Source: Vibrio sp. 14G-20 (GTDB lineage: Bacteria > Pseudomonadota > Gammaproteobacteria > Enterobacterales > Vibrionaceae). Taken from it: DNA of 36,598 nucleotides. Below, piece by piece: positions 23,307-32,141 of this stretch. Under the pieces are notes generated by a model that did no database searches, was not told the origin of the DNA, and saw only the letters and a list, made by a program, of their open reading frames with translations. Position 1 is the first letter of the stretch, and every line of letters begins with the position of its first letter. The translations under genes were made by a program, and so were the position numbers. Where the stretch lies: the NCBI RefSeq assembly GCF_026241515.1, contig NZ_JAPHPW010000036.1, positions 1 through 36,598 of the forward strand, in the 5' to 3' direction.

Positions 23307-23588
23307 CTACTTGTTTAGAAAAGCTTGTAGTTCTTCAGCAGAGATACCTTGTTCTGCTAACTCTTTTGCTAATAGCTGAACTTGTTCACCTTTACGAGAC
23401 TCTACCACACGCTGGAATTGGTAAATAATATCTCGCAAAGTATCGATTGGAACTTGTTTTGCCGCACTGCGAATACGCTCTTCACTTTGGTTTCCTAGCT
23501 CTTTAAGCAGTTTACCAAACATGACCTTTTCAGGTGCATCTTCCATTTGTTCTAAGATGCGCGCCATTTCGTAGGTTGTTAATGACAT
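23307..23588 (-). CDS. Small uncharacterised helical protein
   Basis: 93 aa, highly charged, almost wholly helical, with no Cys, Trp or membrane segment. The first half (MSLTTYEMARILEQMEDAPEK then MFGKLLKELGNQSEERI) and the C-terminal pair LLAKELAEQGISAEELQAFLNK suggest short helical hairpins; the last resembles the oligomerisation-linker helix of H-NS-like proteins only loosely. No DNA-binding motif is evident. Family not recognised; the ordered sequence and own terminator suggest a genuine gene. Confidence 0.8.
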   Translation of the reverse strand: MSLTTYEMARILEQMEDAPEKVMFGKLLKELGNQSEERIRSAAKQVPIDTLRDIIYQFQRVVESRKGEQVQLLAKELAEQGISAEELQAFLNK

Positions 23589-23691
23589 TACAGTATTTTC
23601 CGTTGTGGTACTAACGTTTCAATGAGTGACAAATATACCATGTTTTAACGTTTCGAAAACCGCCATTTGTATATTTTATCACCCTTGTAAC

Positions 23692-24891
23692 TTATGCCTT
23701 TGCAAACGTCGTGTGCCACGACTTACCCGCCTTGCTCGCAAGTACTAACAATGCAGGAACAATCAAGAACATTTGCAGCGCAATCATCACTTGAGACGTT
23801 AAATCAAGACGTTGCATGGTACCAACAAGTAGCCCTGAACCGCTCATTTGGAACAAACCAAGCAGCGCAGCGGCTGTACCTGCTCGGTCACCAAAAGGTT
23901 CTAATGCCTTACCCGCAGCAGCGCCAAGAATCCATGCAAAACCAACCGAAGATAAGAAGATTGGCAACATGAACGCGATCGCGCTTGCATGCTCAGCAAG
24001 CACCAGCATAACCACGCCCGCCAAACCAAGCGTTGAAATACCAACAACCAATGCTTTGTAAGTACCAAAACGGTCCATGAACTTCGGTGCAGTGAATGCA
24101 GCCGTGATGTTGATAACCGCGTTAATACCAAACCAGAAAGTAAATTCGTTCATCGTCAAACCTAGGTTTTCCATCAATACAACAGGTGCAGAGGTAACGT
24201 AAGCAAGGATTACTGCCATCGCCATCAAGCACAATGTCGCATGGAAGATGAATGATGGTGTTTTCAATACCGACCAGTAACGCTCAAGTTTGAACACCGC
24301 GACCTTTTCTGTCGATGGATTAGACTCTTTCATTTGGAAAAACAGAATGGTACCAACCACAACAGCGAACACAGCCATAAAGCTAAAGTTCGAGCGCCAG
24401 CCAAACTGTTGAGTCAACCAAGCACCAAGAATCGGTGCTAGTGCAGGAATAAAGCAAATTGCACCATTGAGGTAACTGATCATGCGGCCACTTTTTTCAG
24501 GGCCAAATAGATCGCGAACCGTCGCAAAGGCTGCTACAGAAGTCGCACAAGCTCCTAAGCCTTGTAGCAGCCGAGCTATTAGCATCATATCAATCGATTG
24601 AGCTGCCCACGCCAAGCAAGCACTCAATGCATAGATACTAACACCTCCCAATGCAACGGTTCGACGTCCTAACTTATCTGCCAAAGGGCCTGCAAATAAT
24701 TGCCCGACACCCATGGCGAATAAAAACCAAGTAATCGTATCTTGTGCTAGTGCGTGTTCCACGTGAAACGCTGTTGAAATTTGTGGCAGAGCTGGAAGAT
24801 AAATATCTATAGCCAGAGGGCTAAATAGAACCAGCATTGCCAATAAAGCAACCTGCAGTTTACTAGGGGTTGGAAGCGCGTTAGAAGGCAC
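23692..24891 (-). CDS. Bcr/CflA-family MFS efflux transporter
   Basis: 399 aa from the GTG at 24891, which has CGGAG 6 bp upstream; the frame extends to 25014 but would overlap the divergent LysR gene. Twelve hydrophobic segments. The N-terminal segment LFSPLAIDIYLPALPQIS and motif A GPLADKLGRRTVALGG (about 81-96) are typical of the Bcr/CflA drug-resistance subfamily; RLLQGLGACATSVAAFATVRDLFG is its motif C region. Proton-driven export of drugs such as bicyclomycin is known for E. coli Bcr; the substrate here is unknown. A parS site lies within codons 41-46. The LysR gene is divergent and 101 bp away. Confidence 0.93.
   Translation of the reverse strand: MPSNALPTPSKLQVALLAMLVLFSPLAIDIYLPALPQISTAFHVEHALAQDTITWFLFAMGVGQLFAGPLADKLGRRTVALGGVSIYALSACLAWAAQSIDMMLIARLLQGLGACATSVAAFATVRDLFGPEKSGRMISYLNGAICFIPALAPILGAWLTQQFGWRSNFSFMAVFAVVVGTILFFQMKESNPSTEKVAVFKLERYWSVLKTPSFIFHATLCLMAMAVILAYVTSAPVVLMENLGLTMNEFTFWFGINAVINITAAFTAPKFMDRFGTYKALVVGISTLGLAGVVMLVLAEHASAIAFMLPIFLSSVGFAWILGAAAGKALEPFGDRAGTAAALLGLFQMSGSGLLVGTMQRLDLTSQVMIALQMFLIVPALLVLASKAGKSWHTTFAKA
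24755..24770. promoter_or_regulatory. parS site (one mismatch) inside the efflux gene
   Basis: TGTTCCACGTGAAACG, 15 of 16 bases identical to the ParB-binding consensus TGTTCCACGTGAAACA. In coding phase it specifies AFHVEH. It is the leftmost of three parS sites in the window (see 27952 and 31638). Confidence 0.8.
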
Positions 24892-24992
24892 AGGATTCTC
24901 CGAATGAGTTAATTTAGGTGCATAATAACCAACTAAAGATATGAACAAAAATGGCATATACTCATTAGCATTATTCCAAATAGGAAACTCAC

Positions 24993-25934
24993 ATGAATAT
25001 CGAGAAACTATCACGCCTCGACCTCAATCTATTGGTTTGCTTGCAGGTGCTGATGGAAGAGCTGAGCGTCACTCGCACCGCACACCGATTATGCTTGAGC
25101 CAATCGGCTGTGAGTAAGTCGCTAGCCAAACTTCGTGAGCAATTTAATGATCCCCTTTTTACGCGAAGTGCTCATGGCCTACGACCAACACCCAAGGCTG
25201 TATTTCTCAAGCCTCGATTAGAAACGTTGATCAATCAACTTGATGTGCTTACCCAGCCGGAAATTTTCATTCCCAACAACAGTGACCACAGCTTTCACAT
25301 TGCTGCCGTTGAGAGTGTTTACCCGCTGATTCTTCCGCACTTCTTACCAGCAATATTTCGACAAGCGCCTAAGGTCAATATCAACACCCACGCGTGGACC
25401 GAACAAACCTTTAAGAAGCTGCAGCTTGGTGAACTAGATATCGGACTCACTGGCAAAGACATCGACATCAACGATGCACGTTTAACTATGCTGCCGCCTG
25501 ACGACATCTGCGAACAAGAGATCTACCGCGACGCACAGATGTGTGTGTTAAGACGCAACCACCCTGCTCTGAGCGGTAAATGGGATCTGGAAACCTACCT
25601 TGCGCAGCGTCATGTACAAGTAAGGTGTGATGGTAATGACCGTTGGCTACTAGACTACAAACTTGCCGATCTTGGCCACCAACGTGATATCGCTATTTCA
25701 GTTCCAGACTTCAATAGCGCGGCGAGCCTGTGTACCTACACCGACTTTGTGTTTACAGCACCAAGTCACTTCACCTACCTTGTTGCCAAGCAACTCGACT
25801 TAGTTGTTGTCCCTCTGCCAATGGAATTCCCACCGATGGCATACACTCTGTTTTGGCACCGTGATAGAGAAAACGACCCAGCGTTAACTTGGTTGCGAGA
25901 TATCATCAAAGAAAAAACTCTGCACCTTAGATAA
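24993..25934 (+). CDS. LysR-family transcriptional regulator
   Basis: 313 aa. N-terminal winged helix-turn-helix (LDLNLLVCLQVLMEELSVTRTAHRLCLSQSAVSKSLAKLRE, about 8-48) and a periplasmic-binding-like effector domain. The form RLDLNLL...SQSAVSKSLAKLR...DPLF resembles the NodD/LeuO branch. Divergent from the Bcr/CflA transporter with a 101-bp gap, the classical arrangement for a regulator of that pump, but the inducer is unknown. Ribosome site TAGGAAA before the ATG. Confidence 0.93.
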   Translation: MNIEKLSRLDLNLLVCLQVLMEELSVTRTAHRLCLSQSAVSKSLAKLREQFNDPLFTRSAHGLRPTPKAVFLKPRLETLINQLDVLTQPEIFIPNNSDHSFHIAAVESVYPLILPHFLPAIFRQAPKVNINTHAWTEQTFKKLQLGELDIGLTGKDIDINDARLTMLPPDDICEQEIYRDAQMCVLRRNHPALSGKWDLETYLAQRHVQVRCDGNDRWLLDYKLADLGHQRDIAISVPDFNSAASLCTYTDFVFTAPSHFTYLVAKQLDLVVVPLPMEFPPMAYTLFWHRDRENDPALTWLRDIIKEKTLHLR

Positions 25935-26056
25935 AAATGGCGTACAGCGTTTGCAGCCAACGAACAAAAGCGCTAGCTTATTGACCTAATAAGTCCCCTC
26001 ACATGTATATCTACTGTGAGTGTTAACAAGGACCCTAACAATAAGGATAAACACAG

Positions 26057-27847
26057 ATGCACAATATCACTGCGGAACGCGTTACTGCGGTTCGAGCTTG
26101 GCTTGAAGCAAACCAACTAGATGCCGTTATCATCCCACACGAAGATGAATACCTAGGCGAATACGTTCCAGCTCATAACGAGCGACTTCACTGGTTAACT
26201 GGTTTCACTGGCTCTGCAGGAGCAGCGGTTATCACTCGTGAAAGCGCTGCTATTTTTGTTGATGGTCGCTATACCGTTCAAGTTCGTAAGCAGGTACCGG
26301 CAGAGTTATTTGAGTATCGCCACCTTATTGAAGAGCCGGCTTTAGATTGGATCATCAATTCCCTAGCGCAAGACAGCAAGGTTGCATTTGACCCACGCAT
26401 GCACACAGCAGCTTGGTTGAAAGGCGCACAAGCGAAGCTGACTGATAAAGTCGAACTCACAACATTAACAGCAAACCCGATTGATGAGCTTTGGTCTGAT
26501 CGTCCTGAGCCTGTTGTATCTGATGTTCGCCTAATGGCTACAGACGCCGTTGGTCAATCAAGTGAAAGCAAACGCGCTGAAATTGCAGGCCTACTAAAAG
26601 CCAAAGGTGCGGATGCCGCTATCCTTACTGAACTAGACTCTATTTGCTGGTTACTCAACGTTCGTGGTTTGGACGTGTCTCGCCTGCCGGTTGTCTTATC
26701 TAATGCCATCATTCACGCCGATGAAAGTGTCGATTTCTTCTTAGACCCGGCTCGTATCCCTGCTGGCTTTGAAACACACGTTGGTAATGGTATTCGTGTT
26801 TCTCACCCATCTGAGCTTGAAGCCCGCCTTCAATCTTTAGAAGGTAAGAATGTGTCAGTAGATTCAGGCACAAGCAATGCTTGGTACACACTTGTTCTAC
26901 AAAACGCAGGCGCTCATATCATTGAAGCAGCCGACCCATGCCTAATGCCAAAAGCCGCTAAGAACGCAACTGAAATTGCGGGCATGAAAGCGTGTCACAT
27001 TCGTGATGGTGTTGCGATGGCCAAGTTCTTGTCTTGGATTGATGCTGAAGTCGCGCAAGGTAACCTACACAACGAAGCGGTGTTGGCTGACAAAGTACAA
27101 TCGTTCCGCGAGCAAGATCCAACGCTGATGGACCTAAGTTTTGACACGATTTCAGCAGCAGGCGGCAACGCAGCTATGTGTCACTACAACCATGAGAACC
27201 AACCTGAACCAGGTCAGCTAGAACTGAATACTCTGTACCTAGTCGATTCAGGCGGTCAGTACTTAGATGGTACGACCGACATCACTCGTACTATCGCGAT
27301 TGGACAACCAAGCGACGAAATGATTCAGCAGTTCACATTAGCGCTTAAAGGTCACATCGGCATTGCTCGTGCGCGTTTCCCACAAGGTACTCGTGGTTTC
27401 CAACTTGATATCTTAGCCCGTCAGCACTTATGGGCAGAAGGCTTCGATTACGATCATGGTACTGGTCACGGTGTTGGTCACTTCCTAAGTGTTCATGAAG
27501 GTCCGCAAAGCATCTCTAAGAAGCTGATCGACGTCCCTCTTGTTGAAGGTATGGTGTTATCAAACGAGCCGGGTTACTACCGTGCTGATGAGTTTGGTAT
27601 CCGCATCGAGAACCTAGAATTGGTAGTTGAGCTGCCAACTCAAGGTGACTTCTCAGTACTAACGTTTGAATCGCTAACACGTTGCCCTATCGATAAGCGC
27701 AACATCAACGTCGATCTACTGACACGACCTGAACTTGCGTGGCTGAACGATTACCACCAGAAAGTATGGAATGATGTTAGTCCACTAGTTGAAGGTGATA
27801 CGTTGGAATGGCTACGTCAGTCAACAACACCACTTGCTCACGCTTAA
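26057..27847 (+). CDS. Xaa-Pro aminopeptidase (aminopeptidase P, M24B)
   Basis: 596 aa cytosolic peptidase cleaving the N-terminal residue ahead of proline. It is of the long three-domain type, like human XPNPEP1, with two creatinase N-terminal domains and a pita-bread catalytic domain. The dinuclear metal ligands align exactly with that enzyme: D397, D408 (VDSGGQYLDGTTD), H471 (GTGHGVGHF), E504 (NEPGYY) and E518 (IRIENLE). No signal peptide. AAGGA lies upstream of the ATG. It stands alone and ends at the bidirectional hairpin before thiH. Confidence 0.94.
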   Translation: MHNITAERVTAVRAWLEANQLDAVIIPHEDEYLGEYVPAHNERLHWLTGFTGSAGAAVITRESAAIFVDGRYTVQVRKQVPAELFEYRHLIEEPALDWIINSLAQDSKVAFDPRMHTAAWLKGAQAKLTDKVELTTLTANPIDELWSDRPEPVVSDVRLMATDAVGQSSESKRAEIAGLLKAKGADAAILTELDSICWLLNVRGLDVSRLPVVLSNAIIHADESVDFFLDPARIPAGFETHVGNGIRVSHPSELEARLQSLEGKNVSVDSGTSNAWYTLVLQNAGAHIIEAADPCLMPKAAKNATEIAGMKACHIRDGVAMAKFLSWIDAEVAQGNLHNEAVLADKVQSFREQDPTLMDLSFDTISAAGGNAAMCHYNHENQPEPGQLELNTLYLVDSGGQYLDGTTDITRTIAIGQPSDEMIQQFTLALKGHIGIARARFPQGTRGFQLDILARQHLWAEGFDYDHGTGHGVGHFLSVHEGPQSISKKLIDVPLVEGMVLSNEPGYYRADEFGIRIENLELVVELPTQGDFSVLTFESLTRCPIDKRNINVDLLTRPELAWLNDYHQKVWNDVSPLVEGDTLEWLRQSTTPLAHA

Positions 27848-27900
27848 TACATTTCTAGGCAGGTAACTGAACCAAAACTAGTTGCCTCAGTTAGATATTA

Positions 27901-27929
27901 AAACGGCTACCCTTAGGTAGCCGTTTTTG
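27901..27929. terminator. Bidirectional terminator between pepP-type gene and thiH
   Basis: AACGGCTACC / GGTAGCCGTT, ten perfect pairs with loop CTTA; T-run to the right, and A-run on the left for the leftward thi operon. Confidence 0.9.
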
Positions 27930-27951
27930 TTTGTCGATTTCACATCATTGA

Positions 27952-27967
27952 TGTTTCACGTGGAACA
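27952..27967. promoter_or_regulatory. parS site (exact) between convergent genes
   Basis: TGTTTCACGTGGAACA, the exact reverse complement of TGTTCCACGTGAAACA. It sits between the shared terminator and the thiH stop codon, the only intergenic site of the three. Confidence 0.92.
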
Positions 27968-27983
27968 TTAACCAAGATGTTAG

Positions 27984-29096
27984 TTAGCCTGAGTAAGCAC
28001 TGTGCCAATCACGCCACACCGGGTCGAAGCCGCGTTGACGAATCACAGTTTCAACATCAGCTGCACTTCTCTCATCACTTATCTCAAACTGCTCAAGCTC
28101 TTCCTCACCCGAAGCATAACCGCCCGGTTGAGTTTTTGACGCGGCGGACATGCTAGTGATACCTAACGGCAACACGTTATCGCGGAACGTTGCAGATTCA
28201 CGAGTCGAAAGAGACAACTCAACCTCAGGGTTTAATAATCGATAGGCACAGATAAGTTGTACTAACTGCTTATCACTCATAATCGACTTGGGTTGCAAAC
28301 CACCCTCGCATGGACGAAGACGTGGGAACGAAATCGAGTAACGCGTTTGCCAGTAAGTTCGCTCTAAGTAATCCAAATGAGCGGCCACGAAGAAACAGTC
28401 TGTTCGCCAATCTTCCAAGCCAATCAAAGCACCAATCCCTATCTTATCAATACCCGCTTTTGCCAGACGATCAGGCGTTTCGAGCCGGTATTCAAAATCC
28501 ATTTTATTGCCACGTAAGTGGTGCTCAGCGTAGGTACTTGGGCTATATGTTTCTTGGTAAACCATCACAGCATCTAAGCCAAGCGTTTTGAGCTCTGCGT
28601 AGTCGTCTTGATCAAGCGGTTGCACTTCCATCGCAAGGTAGTTAAATTGCGCTTTGATATTCGGTAGCACCTCACGGAAGTATTTCATCCCAACCTTAGT
28701 TTCGTGCTCACCGGTCACCAACAACACACTATCGAATTTCATCTTTTTGATGGCCGCACTCTCGGCCTCAATTTCATCTAAGGTTAATGTGCGACGCTTG
28801 ATGCGGTTCTCCATTGAGAAGCCACAGTAGGTACACGCATTCGCGCACAAGTTTGATAGGTACAAAGGAATATAAAGCGACATAGTATTGCCGAACCGCT
28901 TACGTGTTAGCGCCAACGATTGTTGTGCCATCTGCTCTAAGTAAGGTTCTGCCGCTGGAGAGATCAGAGCCTTAAAGTCTTCTAAATCACGCTTAGGTTT
29001 ACTCAAAGCACGTTCAACATCCGACGCCGTTTTACTGAAGATGGACATACCAATGTCATCCCAGTTGAGCTGTTTAAATCGATCAACAAACGTCAT
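27984..29096 (-). CDS. thiH: ThiH tyrosine lyase (radical SAM)
   Basis: 370 aa. Cleaves tyrosine to dehydroglycine and p-cresol for thiazole synthesis. The 4Fe-4S radical-SAM motif CANACTYCGF (C-x3-C-x2-C) begins near residue 84. ThiH is the oxygen-independent alternative to the oxidase ThiO, which is absent here. Last gene of the operon, 7 bp after thiG. Interacts with ThiG in E. coli. Confidence 0.97.
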   Translation of the reverse strand: MTFVDRFKQLNWDDIGMSIFSKTASDVERALSKPKRDLEDFKALISPAAEPYLEQMAQQSLALTRKRFGNTMSLYIPLYLSNLCANACTYCGFSMENRIKRRTLTLDEIEAESAAIKKMKFDSVLLVTGEHETKVGMKYFREVLPNIKAQFNYLAMEVQPLDQDDYAELKTLGLDAVMVYQETYSPSTYAEHHLRGNKMDFEYRLETPDRLAKAGIDKIGIGALIGLEDWRTDCFFVAAHLDYLERTYWQTRYSISFPRLRPCEGGLQPKSIMSDKQLVQLICAYRLLNPEVELSLSTRESATFRDNVLPLGITSMSAASKTQPGGYASGEEELEQFEISDERSAADVETVIRQRGFDPVWRDWHSAYSG

Positions 29097-29103
29097 AGCA
29101 ATA

Positions 29104-29868
29104 CTACTCGTCTAGGAATGAAGTTAGCGGACTGGATGCAACCGCATGAGACACTTGACCTGCTAACCCAGCAAGGTAAGCCATACGACCCGCTTCAACT
29201 GCCAACTTAAAGGCAATCGCCATTTCAACAGGCTGTTGAGAAGCAGCAATCGCCGTATTCACTAACACAGCATCTGCACCCATTTCCATTGCACGCGCCG
29301 CATGTGATGGAGCACCAATGCCAGCATCAACAATCACAGGTACGTTAGCTTGGTCGATAATGATCTCTAGGAAGTCGGCTGACGCGATGCCCTTATTAGA
29401 ACCAATCGGTGCACCGAGTGGCATCACAGCAGCACAACCTACCTCTTCTAAGCGCTTACACAATACAGGGTCAGCGTGGCAATAAGGCAACACAACAAAG
29501 CCATCTTTCACTAGTTGCTCAGCAGCGTTAAGCGTCTCGATTGGGTCTGGCATCAAGTACTTTGGATCTGGGTGAATCTCAAGTTTTAGCCAGTTAGTAC
29601 CTAGTGCTTCGCGAGCCAAGTGTGCGGCAAAAATCGCATCCTTCGCGTTCTTCGCACCAGAGGTATTCGGAAGTAGATTAACGCCAGCATCAATAATTGG
29701 CTGCAAAATATCATCTTGCTCAGAACGAATATCGACTCTCTTCAATGCCATGGTTGCCAATTGAGAACCTGACGCTTCGATAGCACTCGCCATCAAATGC
29801 TTGTTTGCGAACTTGCCGGTTCCAGTGAACAGACGTGATTGAAACGTTTTATCTGCGATGGTTAACAT
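29104..29868 (-). CDS. thiG: Thiazole synthase ThiG
   Basis: 254 aa. Combines deoxyxylulose-5-phosphate, dehydroglycine and sulfur carried on ThiS. TIM barrel with RLFTGTGKFANKHLM at the N-terminus, WLKLEIHPDPKYLMPDP around the Schiff-base Lys and GAPIGSNKGIASADFL. The ATG at 29868 is 2 bp after thiS; the frame is open to 29937 but this would overlap thiS. Confidence 0.97.
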   Translation of the reverse strand: MLTIADKTFQSRLFTGTGKFANKHLMASAIEASGSQLATMALKRVDIRSEQDDILQPIIDAGVNLLPNTSGAKNAKDAIFAAHLAREALGTNWLKLEIHPDPKYLMPDPIETLNAAEQLVKDGFVVLPYCHADPVLCKRLEEVGCAAVMPLGAPIGSNKGIASADFLEIIIDQANVPVIVDAGIGAPSHAARAMEMGADAVLVNTAIAASQQPVEMAIAFKLAVEAGRMAYLAGLAGQVSHAVASSPLTSFLDE

Positions 29869-29870
29869 GG

Positions 29871-30080
29871 TTAGCCCCCTGCAATAGCTTGGAAAAGAGA
29901 GATGGAATCGCCTTCGTTGACGATGGTTTGTTGCCATTGACTGCGTGGTACAACCGCATTATTGATAGCAAATACACACCCTAAATCAGGTAGCGATAGT
30001 GCTTGGATGATGTCTGAAAGAGACGACGATTGCGCGACCTGCTCTGGTTGCTCGTTTATAGAAATAGTTATGTGGCTCAT
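29871..30080 (-). CDS. thiS: Sulfur carrier protein ThiS
   Basis: 69 aa ubiquitin-like carrier ending in the required diglycine (FQAIAGG), whose C-terminus is adenylated by ThiF and thiocarboxylated. The start at 30080 (MSHITISINEQ) overlaps the thiF stop by 4 bases; an upstream in-frame start at 30131 would lie inside thiF. The acidic surface segment is normal. Confidence 0.95.
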   Translation of the reverse strand: MSHITISINEQPEQVAQSSSLSDIIQALSLPDLGCVFAINNAVVPRSQWQQTIVNEGDSISLFQAIAGG

Positions 30081-30859
30081 TGTGCTTCTTCTTCTAGTTG
30101 TTGGACCGCATCTTTGTTGCAAACCGGACATTCGCTATCTTGATTGACCATTAGGTTTTGCCAGTTCATGGTCTGGCCATCGAACAGCTTTAGTTGATGT
30201 GTAGCGACTTTAAACTCACCACTACTAATACGCTGAATAGCAGCAAGAGCTTGGAGGTTACCTATAGTGCCGACCACTGGACCAATGATGCCGCTATCAC
30301 TACAACGCGTTGTTTGTGGATGGTGCTCAAACGGGAAAAGGCAGTGGTAACACCCTTTCTGGTTCTGATAATCAAAGACAATAAATTGACCTTTCCAACC
30401 GATTGCAGAACCCGATATCAAAGGTGTATTAGCTTTAAAACAAGCTCGGTTAACCTGCTGGCGTGACGCGAAGTTGTCAGTACAATCCAACACGAGATCA
30501 GCCAACATGACTTCTAATTCAAGTTGGCTTTCACTCATTCGTTGATTGATGGTTCTTACTTGGCTGCGGCCATTGAGTTCATTCAATTGCTGTTTAAGTG
30601 CTTCAACCTTGGGAGAACCTAATTGGCTTTCCTTGAACGCTACCTGTCTTTGCAGATTGGATGAATCAACACAATCGTCATCGACCAACACGATTCTTCC
30701 AATTCCAGAAGCTGCGAGATAGAGAGCAGCAGCATTACCCAAGCCACCACAACCAATCACCAACGCATGGCTGTTTAACAGGTTTCGTTGACCTTGCTCA
30801 CCTACCTCAGGTAATGCAATTTGTCGTTGGTAACGAATGAACTCAAAGTCACTCAGCAT
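30077..30859 (-). CDS. thiF: ThiS adenylyltransferase ThiF
   Basis: 260 aa E1-like enzyme of the MoeB/ThiF family. ATP-binding GCGGLGNAAALYLAASGIGR (about 36-55), LVDDDCVDSSNLQRQ, the catalytic-loop region DNFASRQQVN and the zinc-binding pairs CYHC and CPVC (near the C-terminus) are visible. Activates ThiS by adenylation. Its start overlaps the thiE end by 11 bases, so translation is coupled. Confidence 0.96.
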   Translation of the reverse strand: MLSDFEFIRYQRQIALPEVGEQGQRNLLNSHALVIGCGGLGNAAALYLAASGIGRIVLVDDDCVDSSNLQRQVAFKESQLGSPKVEALKQQLNELNGRSQVRTINQRMSESQLELEVMLADLVLDCTDNFASRQQVNRACFKANTPLISGSAIGWKGQFIVFDYQNQKGCYHCLFPFEHHPQTTRCSDSGIIGPVVGTIGNLQALAAIQRISSGEFKVATHQLKLFDGQTMNWQNLMVNQDSECPVCNKDAVQQLEEEAQ

Positions 30860-32141
30860 AGCTAGGCTCCCGCATAACCTCTTTACTCGTCATTGAAGAG
30901 TTAGGAGCCATCAGCTTGTCGAAGAATTCGATCACTTTTTGTGGGTCTTCCGCTAATGTAATCGCACGTACAACCGCCAAGCTCGATACACCACAATCCC
31001 AAACCTGCGCAGCAGTCGATTGGTCAATACCGCCAATAGCAACCGTCGGATAACCAGTAAGTTCTTCTGTGTATGGGATGGTATCAATTAGCTGTTGGTA
31101 CAGAGATAAACGTACCAAGCCTTGAGGCTTTGATGGCATCTGTTTCGTCGTAGTCGGAAATATATGGCCTAGTGCAATGTAGCTTGGATTGATTTGGACG
31201 ATGCGCAGCAACTCATAATAACCATGAGTAGATAGACCGATCTTAATGCCCGCTTGGCTCAGTTGGGAAAGGTTTGATTCTTCAATATCCTCTTGCCCAA
31301 GGTGCACACCAAAAGCACCATGCTTAAGTGCAAGCTGCCAGTAATCATTAATAAAAACCTGAGCGTTATGTTCACGACCAAGTTCGATAGATCGCGCGAC
31401 TTGTTGCTCTAAATCGGCTTGTTGAGGGTTCTTAATACGCAGTTGGACAGTATTGATTCCGAGTTTAAGCAATCTTTCTATCCACTCAACATCATCAACC
31501 ACCGGGTATAAACCGAGGCTATTCTTAGTTAACTCAGGGAAAGAAAGTGATGTCCCTTGGTTAGCCCAACCAACGCTGATATCCAATCGTTCATCTTCTA
31601 GAACAGGGATAGGAAAATTTTGATAGTGTGCTGGCCATGTTCCACGTGAAACATTCGATGCAGCGCGAGCTAAAACCAACGCATCTTCCAATGGAAATTC
31701 CAACGCCAATAAAGTGAGTAACCAAGCAAAGTGACCATTGCTATCTAATTCTTTATGAGCTGTAGTGTCACTCTTGATAACACGATTAGCATCTAGGTGT
31801 GACCAGATATCTAACACAGCTGAATCATCGGAGACTCCGATATAGACGGTGTTCGAAGCTTGAGTCAAAGCGGCACAAACATCGGTTAAAGCAACTGAAT
31901 TACTGTAATCAACAACATGGTTCAGTTGCTCTAACTGACACTCCGCCAATGAATCAACATCATGAGCAAAGCCAATAGATAATGCTTGTTGAGCATCAAC
32001 GATAGAGAAGTATTGAGTTGGGCTTACACCCAACTCAACTGCATCAGTTGCTAAACCTTGTCGTTTAGCAACCAATAGACAGTTTTGAACCTCCCCCGTT
32101 AACTCGATGTATTGAGATGGGATGAGAATCTTCACTGTCAT
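30849..32141 (-). CDS. thiE: Thiamin-phosphate synthase ThiE with N-terminal kinase-like extension
   Basis: 430 aa, about twice a normal ThiE. The C-terminal domain (about 209-412) is ThiE: LYPVVDDVEWIERLLKLGINTVQLRIK, FINDYWQLALKHGAFGVHLGQED, GLSTHGYYE and AIGGID. It joins HMP-PP and thiazole phosphate. Residues 1-205 are extra: the part HFAWLLTLLALEFPLEDALVLARAAS (137-162) resembles the C-terminal helix pair of ribokinase-like HMP-P kinases (ThiD), yet the Gly-rich GTGC-type catalytic loop is replaced by SNGHFA. ThiD is not otherwise in the operon. An exact parS lies at codons 163-168. Overlaps thiC by one base. Confidence 0.93.
   Translation of the reverse strand: MTVKILIPSQYIELTGEVQNCLLVAKRQGLATDAVELGVSPTQYFSIVDAQQALSIGFAHDVDSLAECQLEQLNHVVDYSNSVALTDVCAALTQASNTVYIGVSDDSAVLDIWSHLDANRVIKSDTTAHKELDSNGHFAWLLTLLALEFPLEDALVLARAASNVSRGTWPAHYQNFPIPVLEDERLDISVGWANQGTSLSFPELTKNSLGLYPVVDDVEWIERLLKLGINTVQLRIKNPQQADLEQQVARSIELGREHNAQVFINDYWQLALKHGAFGVHLGQEDIEESNLSQLSQAGIKIGLSTHGYYELLRIVQINPSYIALGHIFPTTTKQMPSKPQGLVRLSLYQQLIDTIPYTEELTGYPTVAIGGIDQSTAAQVWDCGVSSLAVVRAITLAEDPQKVIEFFDKLMAPNSSMTSKEVMREPSYAE
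31638..31653. promoter_or_regulatory. parS site (exact) inside thiE
   Basis: TGTTCCACGTGAAACA, a perfect match to the canonical ParB site, within the thiE N-terminal extension (codons for NVSRGT, 163-168). Confidence 0.92.
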
